A stretch of DNA of 6,308 nt, from positions 1-6,308 of the forward strand of contig JAKAGC010000246.1 of assembly GCA_021817755.1 (NCBI GenBank), given 5' to 3'. Shown in pieces: positions 1 to 5,353 of the stretch; position 1 is the stretch's first letter; the number at the start of each line of letters is the position of its first letter. The notes beneath the pieces were generated by a model. The model saw only the letters and a list, made by a program, of their open reading frames with translations, had not been told where the DNA came from and did no database searches. A program made the position numbers and the translations under genes. Source of the stretch: Acidobacteriota bacterium (GTDB lineage: Bacteria > Acidobacteriota > Aminicenantia > UBA2199).

Positions 1-541
1 CACGAGATTTAGCTTTTAATGCTTCAATCTGTTCCACGCGTGCTCCGTTATTTACCATATCCAGGTAGGATTTTGCTTTTTCATACTGTTCTTGCGCCAC
101 ATGATAACGAAATTCCGCCATATCTTTTTCCTGGTCCGAAACACCACCTTCTTTATACACTTTTAAAACACGGTTGTAGGTTAATTCCACAATTTCCAGG
201 TTATTTTTTGCAATGTTGAACTGCCTTTTAACCATAGCCCGTTCTTCTTTACGTGCTCCATTCATTGCCATTTCCAATTGAGCATTCACAGCATCAACTC
301 CAGCTTTTGCCTGCTCTACTTTCGCCTGGATTTCTTTACTCTCTAGTACACCCAATACATCGCCCTTTTTCACAAAGTCGCCTACCTTGACTTTAATCTC
401 AAGGATACGCCCCGGTATCTTCGCAGCCACATCTATTTCATCACATTCTACATAACCTGTTCGAGGAAAGTCACCGTTTCCACAATTAACAGTTATTACT
501 GCCAATAATATAATAATCCCTAAACTTAATAAGCGTTTCAT
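1..541 (-). CDS. HlyD-family periplasmic adaptor lipoprotein, N-terminal 180 residues (partial, runs off left edge)
   Basis: Membrane-fusion (adaptor) protein that would link an inner-membrane pump to the TolC-like channel encoded just upstream. Translating the minus strand from the ATG at 541-539 gives an open frame of 180 codons to the window edge. Residues 1-19 form a lipoprotein signal (KR, then a hydrophobic stretch) ending ITVNC, so Cys20 is the likely lipidated residue. Residues about 33-70 (AAKIPGRILEIKVKVGDFVK and on) are the first half of a biotinyl/lipoyl-like domain. Residues about 70-180 are a charged, heptad-like alpha-helical hairpin. A repeat, NGARKEERA at about 94-102 and NGARVEQIEA at about 165-174, matches the GARxEEI repeat often seen in HlyD/YbhG-like adaptors of ABC exporters. 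The start overlaps the upstream stop codon (ATGA) and has a strong GGAGGAG site. The C-terminal half and the pump genes lie outside the window, so the substrate is unknown. Confidence 0.9.
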   Translation of the reverse strand, partial: MKRLLSLGIIILLAVITVNCGNGDFPRTGYVECDEIDVAAKIPGRILEIKVKVGDFVKKGDVLGVLESKEIQAKVEQAKAGVDAVNAQLEMAMNGARKEERAMVKRQFNIAKNNLEIVELTYNRVLKVYKEGGVSDQEKDMAEFRYHVAQEQYEKAKSYLDMVNNGARVEQIEALKAKSR

Positions 542-1989
542 TTCTTCTCCTCCAGCATGTTTACCGATTTTTCAAGGTTTTGTGCAAGTTCATTTAATTT
601 CAACCAATTCGTTGTATAATTATAAATTGCCTGCAATCGTTCGGTTTTAAGTTTCAAAAGCATTAAATGGGCATCTACTACTTCCAATGAAATACCCAAC
701 CCTGATGAAAACCGGGATTCCGCTAACTTTAAATTCTCCTGCGATTCTTCAAGTCGCGTTTCAAATGATTCAATCGTATGTAGTTCACTCGCAGCAGAAA
801 AATACAATTTATCTGTTAATTTCTTCAACATACTCTCAACTTCGGAAGTCTTTTCAGAAACCTCCCGGTAAAGTTGTGTATCACCTTTTAATTTAAAAAT
901 CTTTTCACCACCAGAAAAAAGGTTTAAATTTACACCCACCCCAATCGCCCACTTTGGGTCTAATAATGAAAGGTCTTTTCTAAGTAACTCATATTTTCCA
1001 AATGCATATACCTGGGGAAGATAATCCCCTAAATCTGCTTTCTTTTTTATTTCCACTAAATCTTTCTTAATTCCCAATTTTTCAAGGGTGCTATTGTGTT
1101 CACGGATGAATGCCCATGTCTTATTTTGATCGTCGGTTATTTTAATATAGTTCAATGGTGTAACCAGCGTTACCCCATCCAGGTTCTCTCGGTTCAACAG
1201 ATTGGCCAGAATACTTCGTGCTGTTTTTAAATTCTCTTCTCCTTTCTCTCGGTTCGCCTTTGCATCCGAAAAAGCCACTTTTGCCCTTAATAATTGGTAT
1301 TGTGCCACAAGTCCCGCTTGATACAAAGATTCCGCTCTCTTATAATGACCCTCAATACCTATTTCAGCCTCTTTATAGACATTAAGTACTTCTTCCAAAA
1401 GCTTATTTAGTAAATAAACCTGGATGACTTCTGCTCGTGTCTGCTCTTCTGTAATAGTATAATTTACGCGGCCTTCTTTTAAATTCAGTCCTGCTGCTTT
1501 ATTTAGTGCCTGGACTTTTCCTCCCATCCATATCGGCATTGAAAATTCTATTGAAGCTCTAAAGAGATCACTATCCAAAACATGAAGATCAAAAGAAGGA
1601 ATCATACTATCCAATTTTTGGGTAATTTGAGATGTATAGACATTTTTTTCAGCATCAGTTAATGGTGTCCCACGTTTAATAAGCGTTTGAAAATTAATAT
1701 CTGCCAGTTGTCCTCCCGTTTCTAATTGGATAATCAAATTTCGCAGGTTATCCAATTCAAGATCAATCGGATTATCAAGATGTGTATAGGTTGCTTTAAA
1801 ATTTAAACGTGGTAAATACTGGGAAGCCGCTTCTTTCTTTTGAAGTTTTAAACGTTCCACTTCATACCGGCCTGCTGCTAATCCGTGATCCACTTCAAGT
1901 GCTCTTTTAACTGCATCCGTTAACCGTAAGTCTTCAGGAAGAAGAGCCAGCGGAAATATTAATAAAAGTATTACGATTATCCGTTTCAT
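538..1989 (-). CDS. TolC-family outer-membrane efflux protein
   Basis: Trimeric outer-membrane channel with a periplasmic tunnel that carries substrates out of the cell. The protein has 483 residues. Residues 1-17 are a signal peptide (KR followed by a Leu/Ile-rich core) with cleavage near LALLPED. The rest shows the duplicated OEP architecture. Repeat one starts at LRLTDAVKRAL (about 21) and has a beta segment ending MPIWMGGKV (151-159). Repeat two starts near 295 and has its counterpart NLNLFSGGEK (354-363). Long alpha-helical stretches lie at 165-265 and 365-475, including the YQAGLVAQYQLLRAK and SRFSSGLGISLEVVDA turns typical of the family. Repeat one carries an extra stretch of about 70 residues (roughly 72-147) with no counterpart in repeat two. 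The gene lies between the TetR-type regulator and the adaptor gene and is co-transcribed with both. The family assignment is firm; the substrate is not known. Confidence 0.93.
   Translation of the reverse strand: MKRIIVILLLIFPLALLPEDLRLTDAVKRALEVDHGLAAGRYEVERLKLQKKEAASQYLPRLNFKATYTHLDNPIDLELDNLRNLIIQLETGGQLADINFQTLIKRGTPLTDAEKNVYTSQITQKLDSMIPSFDLHVLDSDLFRASIEFSMPIWMGGKVQALNKAAGLNLKEGRVNYTITEEQTRAEVIQVYLLNKLLEEVLNVYKEAEIGIEGHYKRAESLYQAGLVAQYQLLRAKVAFSDAKANREKGEENLKTARSILANLLNRENLDGVTLVTPLNYIKITDDQNKTWAFIREHNSTLEKLGIKKDLVEIKKKADLGDYLPQVYAFGKYELLRKDLSLLDPKWAIGVGVNLNLFSGGEKIFKLKGDTQLYREVSEKTSEVESMLKKLTDKLYFSAASELHTIESFETRLEESQENLKLAESRFSSGLGISLEVVDAHLMLLKLKTERLQAIYNYTTNWLKLNELAQNLEKSVNMLEEKK
547..553 (-). 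promoter_or_regulatory. Ribosome binding site of the adaptor gene, inside the tolC-like gene
   Basis: GGAGGAG on the minus strand, five bases before the ATG at 541-539. It lies within the last codons of the upstream gene, whose TGA stop (540-538) overlaps the ATG. This fixes the adaptor start and indicates translational coupling. Confidence 0.8.
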
Positions 1990-1995
1990 AAATTG

Positions 1996-2000
1996 CTCCT
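1996..2000 (-). promoter_or_regulatory. Ribosome binding site of the tolC-like gene, overlapping the regulator stop codon
   Basis: AGGAG on the minus strand, six bases before the ATG at 1989-1987. The TAG stop of the regulator (2001-1999) shares bases with it, giving TAGGAG. Ribosomes ending the regulator gene therefore finish on top of this site, which suggests coupled expression. Confidence 0.75.
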
Positions 2001-2616
2001 ATGCTTGCTGAGTACTTTTAGTCTTTAAACCCTTTAACACTGTATCTTCAAACAGAGTATAAATTTGTTCTTGTTTTTTCTTACGCGAACTCTTCCCGAA
2101 TCCAGGTTTCAAAATTTCTCTCAATACATAGGCACCCCAAAACCCCGTAATCCCGAAAATTACATCACTATCTTCAGGGTAATCCAGGTAACCTTGACGT
2201 TTTCCCTCTTCCATTATTTCACCACCCAGAGCAAGATATTCATGGAAAAACTTGTACATAATGCTTTTCGGAAATTCAATTGCTTTTCTGCGAAAATCCA
2301 CAAATACAATCAGGAAATAATAGGGATGCTTTAAACCAAAATGAATACTTTCATTGATGAATAATTCCAGCTTCTCCATTGGATCAGTTAGCCTCGTTAA
2401 TTTCTTTCGGATGATATCCAAAAGAGTTGTTGAAGCATACTGATAAATTCCATCCAGTAAATCTTCCTTCGTATTATAATACAAGTAAATCGTTCCTACA
2501 GCAATCCCAGCTTTATCTGCAACATCTTTCATAGAAGTTGCGAAATAACCTGTCCGGGAAAACAACTCGCTCGAAGCTTCAAGTATCCGCTGTCTTTTAT
2601 CTTTTATATCATTCAT
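1999..2616 (-). CDS. TetR/AcrR-family transcriptional regulator
   Basis: Ligand-responsive dimeric repressor of 205 residues, a usual length for the family. The N-terminal TetR_N helix-turn-helix covers about residues 8-56: RQRILEASSELFSRTGYFAT, then SMKDVADKAGIAVGTIYLYY, then NTKEDLL. The second of these holds the recognition helix (AVGTIYLYY). Residues about 60-195 are an all-helical ligand and dimer domain with no recognisable substrate motif. The tail is rich in Lys and Ser. The ATG at 2616-2614 is supported by GGGAG six bases upstream (2623-2627). It is the first gene of the export operon. Two palindromes between its promoter and start, one of them TGAATGA-N4-TCATTCA-like, resemble known TetR-family operators such as that of Bacillus subtilis FadR, so autorepression together with tolC and the adaptor is likely. 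The arrangement recalls cecR-ybhG in E. coli, but orthology is not established. Confidence 0.93.
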   Translation of the reverse strand: MNDIKDKRQRILEASSELFSRTGYFATSMKDVADKAGIAVGTIYLYYNTKEDLLDGIYQYASTTLLDIIRKKLTRLTDPMEKLELFINESIHFGLKHPYYFLIVFVDFRRKAIEFPKSIMYKFFHEYLALGGEIMEEGKRQGYLDYPEDSDVIFGITGFWGAYVLREILKPGFGKSSRKKKQEQIYTLFEDTVLKGLKTKSTQQA

Positions 2617-2626
2617 TTTATACTCC

Positions 2627-2644
2627 CGAATGAATGGTCATTCA
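2627..2644. promoter_or_regulatory. Putative TetR operator 1
   Basis: Inverted repeat with perfect arms GAATGA (2628-2633) and TCATTC (2638-2643) around ATGG. It matches the TGAATGA-N4-TCATTCA pattern known for some TetR-family regulators (for example Bacillus FadR) except for a C at 2627. An overlapping, more compact palindrome is TGAATG-GT-CATTCA at 2631-2644. It lies between the predicted transcription start and the regulator's ribosome binding site. Binding by the regulator is inferred. Confidence 0.65.
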
Positions 2645-2660
2645 CTGAACGTTCATTCAT
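2642..2660. promoter_or_regulatory. Putative TetR operator 2
   Basis: Centred on the perfect 10-bp palindrome TGAACGTTCA (2646-2655). Its right flank, GTTCATTCA, is the same half-site type as in operator 1; its left flank matches at 7 of 9 positions. The centre lies 13-15 bp from that of operator 1, so two dimers could bind side by side. AATGAATG (2629-2636) and CATTCATT (2654-2661) also form a larger palindrome enclosing both. The predicted transcription start (about 2658) falls inside this site, so occupancy would block initiation. Confidence 0.6.
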
Positions 2661-2664
2661 TTTT

Positions 2665-2692
2665 ATTGTACAACACTTTTCCATTTTGTCAA
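2665..2692 (-). promoter_or_regulatory. Sigma-70-type promoter of the TetR-tolC-adaptor operon
   Basis: On the minus strand: -35 TTGACA (2692-2687, perfect), a 16-bp spacer, and -10 TACAAT (2670-2665, 5 of 6). The predicted start near 2658 gives a leader of about 40 bases that contains both operators. Confidence 0.75.
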
Positions 2693-2726
2693 GAGAGAAA
2701 AAATTATTTTTTAAAAACCCCTTTAT

Positions 2727-2753
2727 ATTTTATTCTTCCGGGAATATCAAAAT
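2727..2753 (-). terminator. Weak candidate terminator of the MFS gene
   Basis: Downstream of the MFS stop on the minus strand, TATTC (2746-2742) and GAATA (2735-2731) can pair around CCGGAA. AAAAT/ATTTT can extend the stem across a small bulge. An AT-rich stretch with T runs follows further on (2700-2720). The stem is AU-rich and the T run is not directly adjacent, so this is a weak call. Confidence 0.3.
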
Positions 2754-2776
2754 AAATTTCTAAATTATAATGAATA

Positions 2777-4030
2777 TCATTCTAATGTTTTTCCTTTCGT
2801 TTCAGGGAGAAAAAATGCTGTTCCTGCTGAAAAAAGGAAAAAAAATGCAGTTAGATAAAATGCAAAACGGAGACCGTGAACTTTGGCCAATGAGCCGATA
2901 AATAGAGGCGCGAAAGCACTTAAACCTCTTCCGATATTGTATGTTAAGCCTTGCGCTGAAGCCCGAATTTGAGTTGGAAATATTTCAGCAGTTATTGCTC
3001 CGAAACCAGAGAAGTAACCTGTTCCAAAAAAAGCCAGAAAAGGTCCGATGAAAAGTAAAACCATTTCATTCTTAAGCTGGCTATAAATCATAACTAGAAA
3101 TGCAGCAGTGAATAGAAATACAATGTAAGTGATCTTTCTTCCGATTTTATCGCATATAAAACCGAAAGTAATGTAACCGAACCACATCCCTACTTGCATT
3201 GTAATAATCCATGTCGACGTTTTAAAGACATTCATCCCCAAACCACCTTCTGCCGGAGGAAGGGATAGAAATGACGGAATCCAGGTAAAAAGCCCCCACC
3301 AGGCAAACATCGTCCCCATATTCATCAGTGTAACGGTAATAGTATTTTTAAAATAAGGTTTTTGGAAGATAATACGTGTTTTAATACTAGTTTCTTTTTC
3401 TTTGACTTTTTTCGCTGTTGCTTTCCAGATTTCAGGATCTTCGACGTGTCTGCGAATCCAGAATGTTAAAAGTGCCGGTAAGAAACCCGCAAAAAATACT
3501 CCTCTCCAACCGAAATAAGGTAGAGTTATAGCAGTAATAAAGGCAGCCAATGCATACCCTACTGCCCAGGAGCTCTGCATTATTCCCATTGCTTTTCCCC
3601 GGTGTTGAGAAGGCCAGGTTTCAGCAACCAGGGCAGCACCTGTCGCCCATTCACCTCCCATCCCTAATCCAAGAAGCACTCGAAAGATTGCCAGTTGAAA
3701 AATACTACTGGAAAAACCACATGCTCCGGTAAACACAGAATAAATCAAAATACTTCCCATTAATGCCTTTACTCGTCCGATACGGTCGGCAAGTATTCCA
3801 AATACAATTCCCCCTATCGCTGAAGAAATAAGAGTAAGTGAGGTAAGTAATCCCGCCGTTTCTTTTTCCATATTAAAATGCTTCATTAAGTGGGCCAGAA
3901 TCATTGAATAGATCATAATATCCATGCTGTCCAACATCCATCCCATCGAAGCCGATAATAATGCTCTTTTTTGCATTCCGGTTATTTCTTTGTACCATGG
4001 AAAGAATCGTTCTTTTATTGTGTTTATCAT
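2777..4030 (-). CDS. MFS permease (sugar porter / organic-acid:H+ symporter type)
   Basis: Inner-membrane secondary transporter of 417 residues with about 12 predicted helices, which is full length. Signature motifs are in place: LDSMD in helix 1 (33-37), where AAHS- and SHS-type carriers have a conserved acidic DxxD-like pair; motif A GILADRIGRVK (78-88); MGGEW (124-128) and RGKAMGIMQSSWAVGY (144-159); the second motif A, CDKIGRK (293-299); AEIFPTQIRA (348-357); and a terminal PETKGKTLE (409-417). The last is the sugar-porter signature, and the protein ends directly on it. A charged loop, about 192-222, separates the halves. Substrate is probably a sugar acid, carboxylate or similar anion; the sequence does not decide. 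The ATG at 4030 has no good ribosome binding site; Met19 (3976) and Met29 are alternatives, but neither has a better one. It has its own promoter and is separated from the TetR operon by 160 bases. Confidence 0.88.
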   Translation of the reverse strand: MINTIKERFFPWYKEITGMQKRALLSASMGWMLDSMDIMIYSMILAHLMKHFNMEKETAGLLTSLTLISSAIGGIVFGILADRIGRVKALMGSILIYSVFTGACGFSSSIFQLAIFRVLLGLGMGGEWATGAALVAETWPSQHRGKAMGIMQSSWAVGYALAAFITAITLPYFGWRGVFFAGFLPALLTFWIRRHVEDPEIWKATAKKVKEKETSIKTRIIFQKPYFKNTITVTLMNMGTMFAWWGLFTWIPSFLSLPPAEGGLGMNVFKTSTWIITMQVGMWFGYITFGFICDKIGRKITYIVFLFTAAFLVMIYSQLKNEMVLLFIGPFLAFFGTGYFSGFGAITAEIFPTQIRASAQGLTYNIGRGLSAFAPLFIGSLAKVHGLRFAFYLTAFFFLFSAGTAFFLPETKGKTLE

Positions 4031-4036
4031 ACCCGA

Positions 4037-4075
4037 ATTGTATTATTATAGCCTATGAAAGTCAAGTCCTGTCAG
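4037..4075 (-). promoter_or_regulatory. Promoter(s) of the MFS gene, possibly leaderless
   Basis: Two overlapping options on the minus strand. Option one is TTGACT (4065-4060), 17 bp, TACAAT (4042-4037); its predicted +1 falls on the A of the annotated ATG at 4030. Option two is CTGACA (4075-4070), 19 bp, TATAAT (4050-4045), giving a leader of about eight bases. Either way there is almost no 5' leader for the annotated start. Confidence 0.55.
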
Positions 4076-4100
4076 GGGGAGTTTTAATATACCGAAACTG

Positions 4101-4122
4101 TTTTTACATTCGATTGTAAAAA
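4101..4122. repeat. 22-bp near-perfect palindrome, candidate operator
   Basis: TTTTTACA (4101-4108) and TGTAAAAA (4115-4122) flank T-TCGA-T. Ten of 11 base pairs are symmetric, and CT (4098-4099) with AG (4124-4125) extends the symmetry beyond one mismatch. It lies about 26 bp upstream of the outer MFS -35 and 150 bp upstream of the dnaJ-like promoter. It lacks the GC stem of a terminator, so a protein-binding site is more likely. The binding protein is unknown. Confidence 0.5.
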
Positions 4123-4272
4123 AAGACATGAAAAATATTAAAATAGCAAAAATGGTCTTCACATAATGTTATCGCTTTAATATATTTTAAAATAATAAAT
4201 AATTTTCTTAGCATCAGATGGCAGTTTTTAATAGATCGCCTACTATTGAATGAAAAATCAAACGACCAGGTC

Positions 4273-4299
4273 TTGACAACATGGGAAAAAAATTATATT
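4273..4299 (+). promoter_or_regulatory. Putative promoter of the class B dnaJ-like gene
   Basis: A perfect TTGACA (4273-4278) is followed by an AT-rich block. TATATT at 4294-4299 (spacing 15) is the best -10 match; TATTTA at 4296-4301 has the ideal 17-bp spacing but a poorer match. This predicts a leader of about 50 bases. No heat-shock operator was recognised. Confidence 0.5.
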
Positions 4300-4345
4300 T
4301 ATATAAAATTGCCTATTTAATAAGGGAATGGTGCAACCTTTCCTC

Positions 4346-4350
4346 GGAGG
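4346..4350 (+). promoter_or_regulatory. Ribosome binding site that decides the dnaJ-like start
   Basis: GGAGG lies seven bases before the ATG at 4358. An in-frame ATG at 4328 would add ten residues (MVQPFLGGIR) unlike any J domain N terminus and would place this site inside the gene. The ATG at 4358 is therefore preferred. Confidence 0.85.
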
Positions 4351-4357
4351 TATTCGA

Positions 4358-5344
4358 ATGACAGAAGATTATTACAGTTTATTAGGCGTTAATAAAACAG
4401 CTACAAAAGATGAAATCAAAGCAGCTTTCCGAAAACTGGCAATGAAATATCATCCCGACAAAAATAGCGGAGACAAAGCAGCAGAAGAGAAATTTAAAAA
4501 AATCAATGAAGCTTATGCCGTATTGAGTAACGATGAAAAACGAAAACAATACGACATGTTTGGAGCAGAAGGTTTTTCGAAACGATATACTCAAGAAGAT
4601 ATATTCAGAGGATTTGATTTTAACGGTATCTTTAAGGAATTTGGATTTGGGAATATGTTTGGAGGAGATATATTTTCAGGCATGTTCGGCGGTGGTCAGA
4701 AAAAAAGAAGAAGTAGTAGGGGTTCTAATCCTTTTAATTTTGAAACCAATTTCGGAAATCAAGGAGGTTTCAATGGCCACCCAGGTGGATTTGGAAATGG
4801 TCCCTCAGGGCCATCCGGTTCATCACCCCAGGTTGCAGAAACCGATCTACATATATCCTTAGAAGACGCAGTAATGGGAATCAAGAAAAGAGTATCAATC
4901 GATACAGGAGGAGGAGCTGAAACCATTGAAATTACCATCCCCAGAGGAATTGAAAGTGGGAAAAAACTCCGTCTTAAAGGAAAAGGCACGCTTGATCCTT
5001 ATACACAACAGCGCGGTGATCTATTTTGCAAAATCATTATCGATCCTCATCGGATTTTTACTCTTAAGGGAAATGATCTCATAGTAGATGTAGAAGTGAA
5101 ACTCACCGATATGATACTAGGTGGTAAGGTTCGTATTACAACGATTGATAATCAGGAAATCGAATTAAAGGTTCCTCCTCACTCAAAGAATAACAGTATG
5201 CTTCGAGTGAAAGGAAAAGGAATGCCTGGGCTTAAAGATAAACCGGATGGTAACCTCTTAATTCGTTTACAAGCCAAACTCCCTACAACGTTAGATGAAA
5301 ATCAAGAACAATTATTTCGGCAATTGGCAGATACCGGTATTTAA
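4358..5344 (+). CDS. Class B (type II) DnaJ/Hsp40 co-chaperone, CbpA-like
   Basis: Cytosolic J-domain protein of 328 residues that would stimulate an Hsp70 (DnaK) ATPase and deliver unfolded clients. The J domain spans 3-68 (DYYSLLGVNKTATKDEIKAA onward) with the essential HPD at 32-34 in KYHPDKNSG. A Gly/Phe-rich linker follows (about 72-158) with EDIF (80-83) and GDIF (103-106), then a basic QKKRRSSR patch (114-121) and a Gly/Pro/Ser stretch. Two beta-rich client-binding domains follow: CTD I at about 160-235 (DLHISLEDAVMG, IPRGIESGKKLRLKGKG, RGDLFCKI, HRIF) and CTD II at about 238-308 (DLIVDVEVKLTDMILGGKV, LRVKGKGMPG, GNLLIRL). The CxxCxGxG zinc repeats of canonical DnaJ are absent, which makes this class B rather than dnaJ itself. 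There is no dnaK, grpE or chaperone-modulator gene beside it. Its stop codon overlaps that of the convergent hydrolase gene. Confidence 0.93.
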   Translation: MTEDYYSLLGVNKTATKDEIKAAFRKLAMKYHPDKNSGDKAAEEKFKKINEAYAVLSNDEKRKQYDMFGAEGFSKRYTQEDIFRGFDFNGIFKEFGFGNMFGGDIFSGMFGGGQKKRRSSRGSNPFNFETNFGNQGGFNGHPGGFGNGPSGPSGSSPQVAETDLHISLEDAVMGIKKRVSIDTGGGAETIEITIPRGIESGKKLRLKGKGTLDPYTQQRGDLFCKIIIDPHRIFTLKGNDLIVDVEVKLTDMILGGKVRITTIDNQEIELKVPPHSKNNSMLRVKGKGMPGLKDKPDGNLLIRLQAKLPTTLDENQEQLFRQLADTGI

Positions 5345-5353
5345 TCCATACCG
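5335..5353. repeat. Small hairpin spanning the two convergent stop codons
   Basis: CGGTAT (5335-5340) and ATACCG (5348-5353) pair around a 7-base loop containing both stop codons. The left arm is also part of the 10-bp palindrome ATACCGGTAT (5331-5340). On the plus strand a second weak stem, GAATT/AATTC (5357-5361, 5366-5370), is followed by TTTT. A bidirectional transcription stop is conceivable, but the stems are short and lack a proper T run. Confidence 0.35.

Larger units (their letters stand above)
4031..4357. other. Divergent intergenic region
   Basis: A 327-base non-coding, very AT-rich gap between divergently transcribed genes. It contains the MFS promoter (4037-4075), the 22-bp palindrome (4101-4122), the dnaJ-like promoter (from 4273) and that gene's ribosome binding site. 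In 4130-4260 I see no coding potential, RNA gene or clear repeat. No CIRCE-like element (TTAGCACTC-N9-GAGTGCTAA) is present. Confidence 0.7.

Noticed and set aside
2065..2334. Plus-strand open frame of 89 codons inside the TetR-type gene
   Set aside because: It lies antisense to a clear TetR protein. Its composition looks like a reversed frame, and it has no start signals.
2770..2781. Small inverted repeat AATGA-ATA-TCATT at the MFS stop codon
   Set aside because: Five-base AT-rich arms are expected by chance in this composition, and no T run follows on the minus strand.
4201..4225. TTAGCATC, reminiscent of one arm of a CIRCE heat-shock element
   Set aside because: There is no matching GAGTGCTAA-type second arm at the required spacing, so it does not support HrcA control of the chaperone gene.
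4328..4357. Upstream in-frame ATG adding ten residues to the J-domain protein
   Set aside because: The added residues do not resemble a J-domain N terminus, and GGAGG at 4346-4350 is ideally placed for the ATG at 4358.
4382..4594. Minus-strand open frame of 70 codons opposite the J domain
   Set aside because: It is an antisense shadow of the well-supported J-domain sequence: rich in Phe, Cys and Ser, with no ribosome binding site and no recognisable features.
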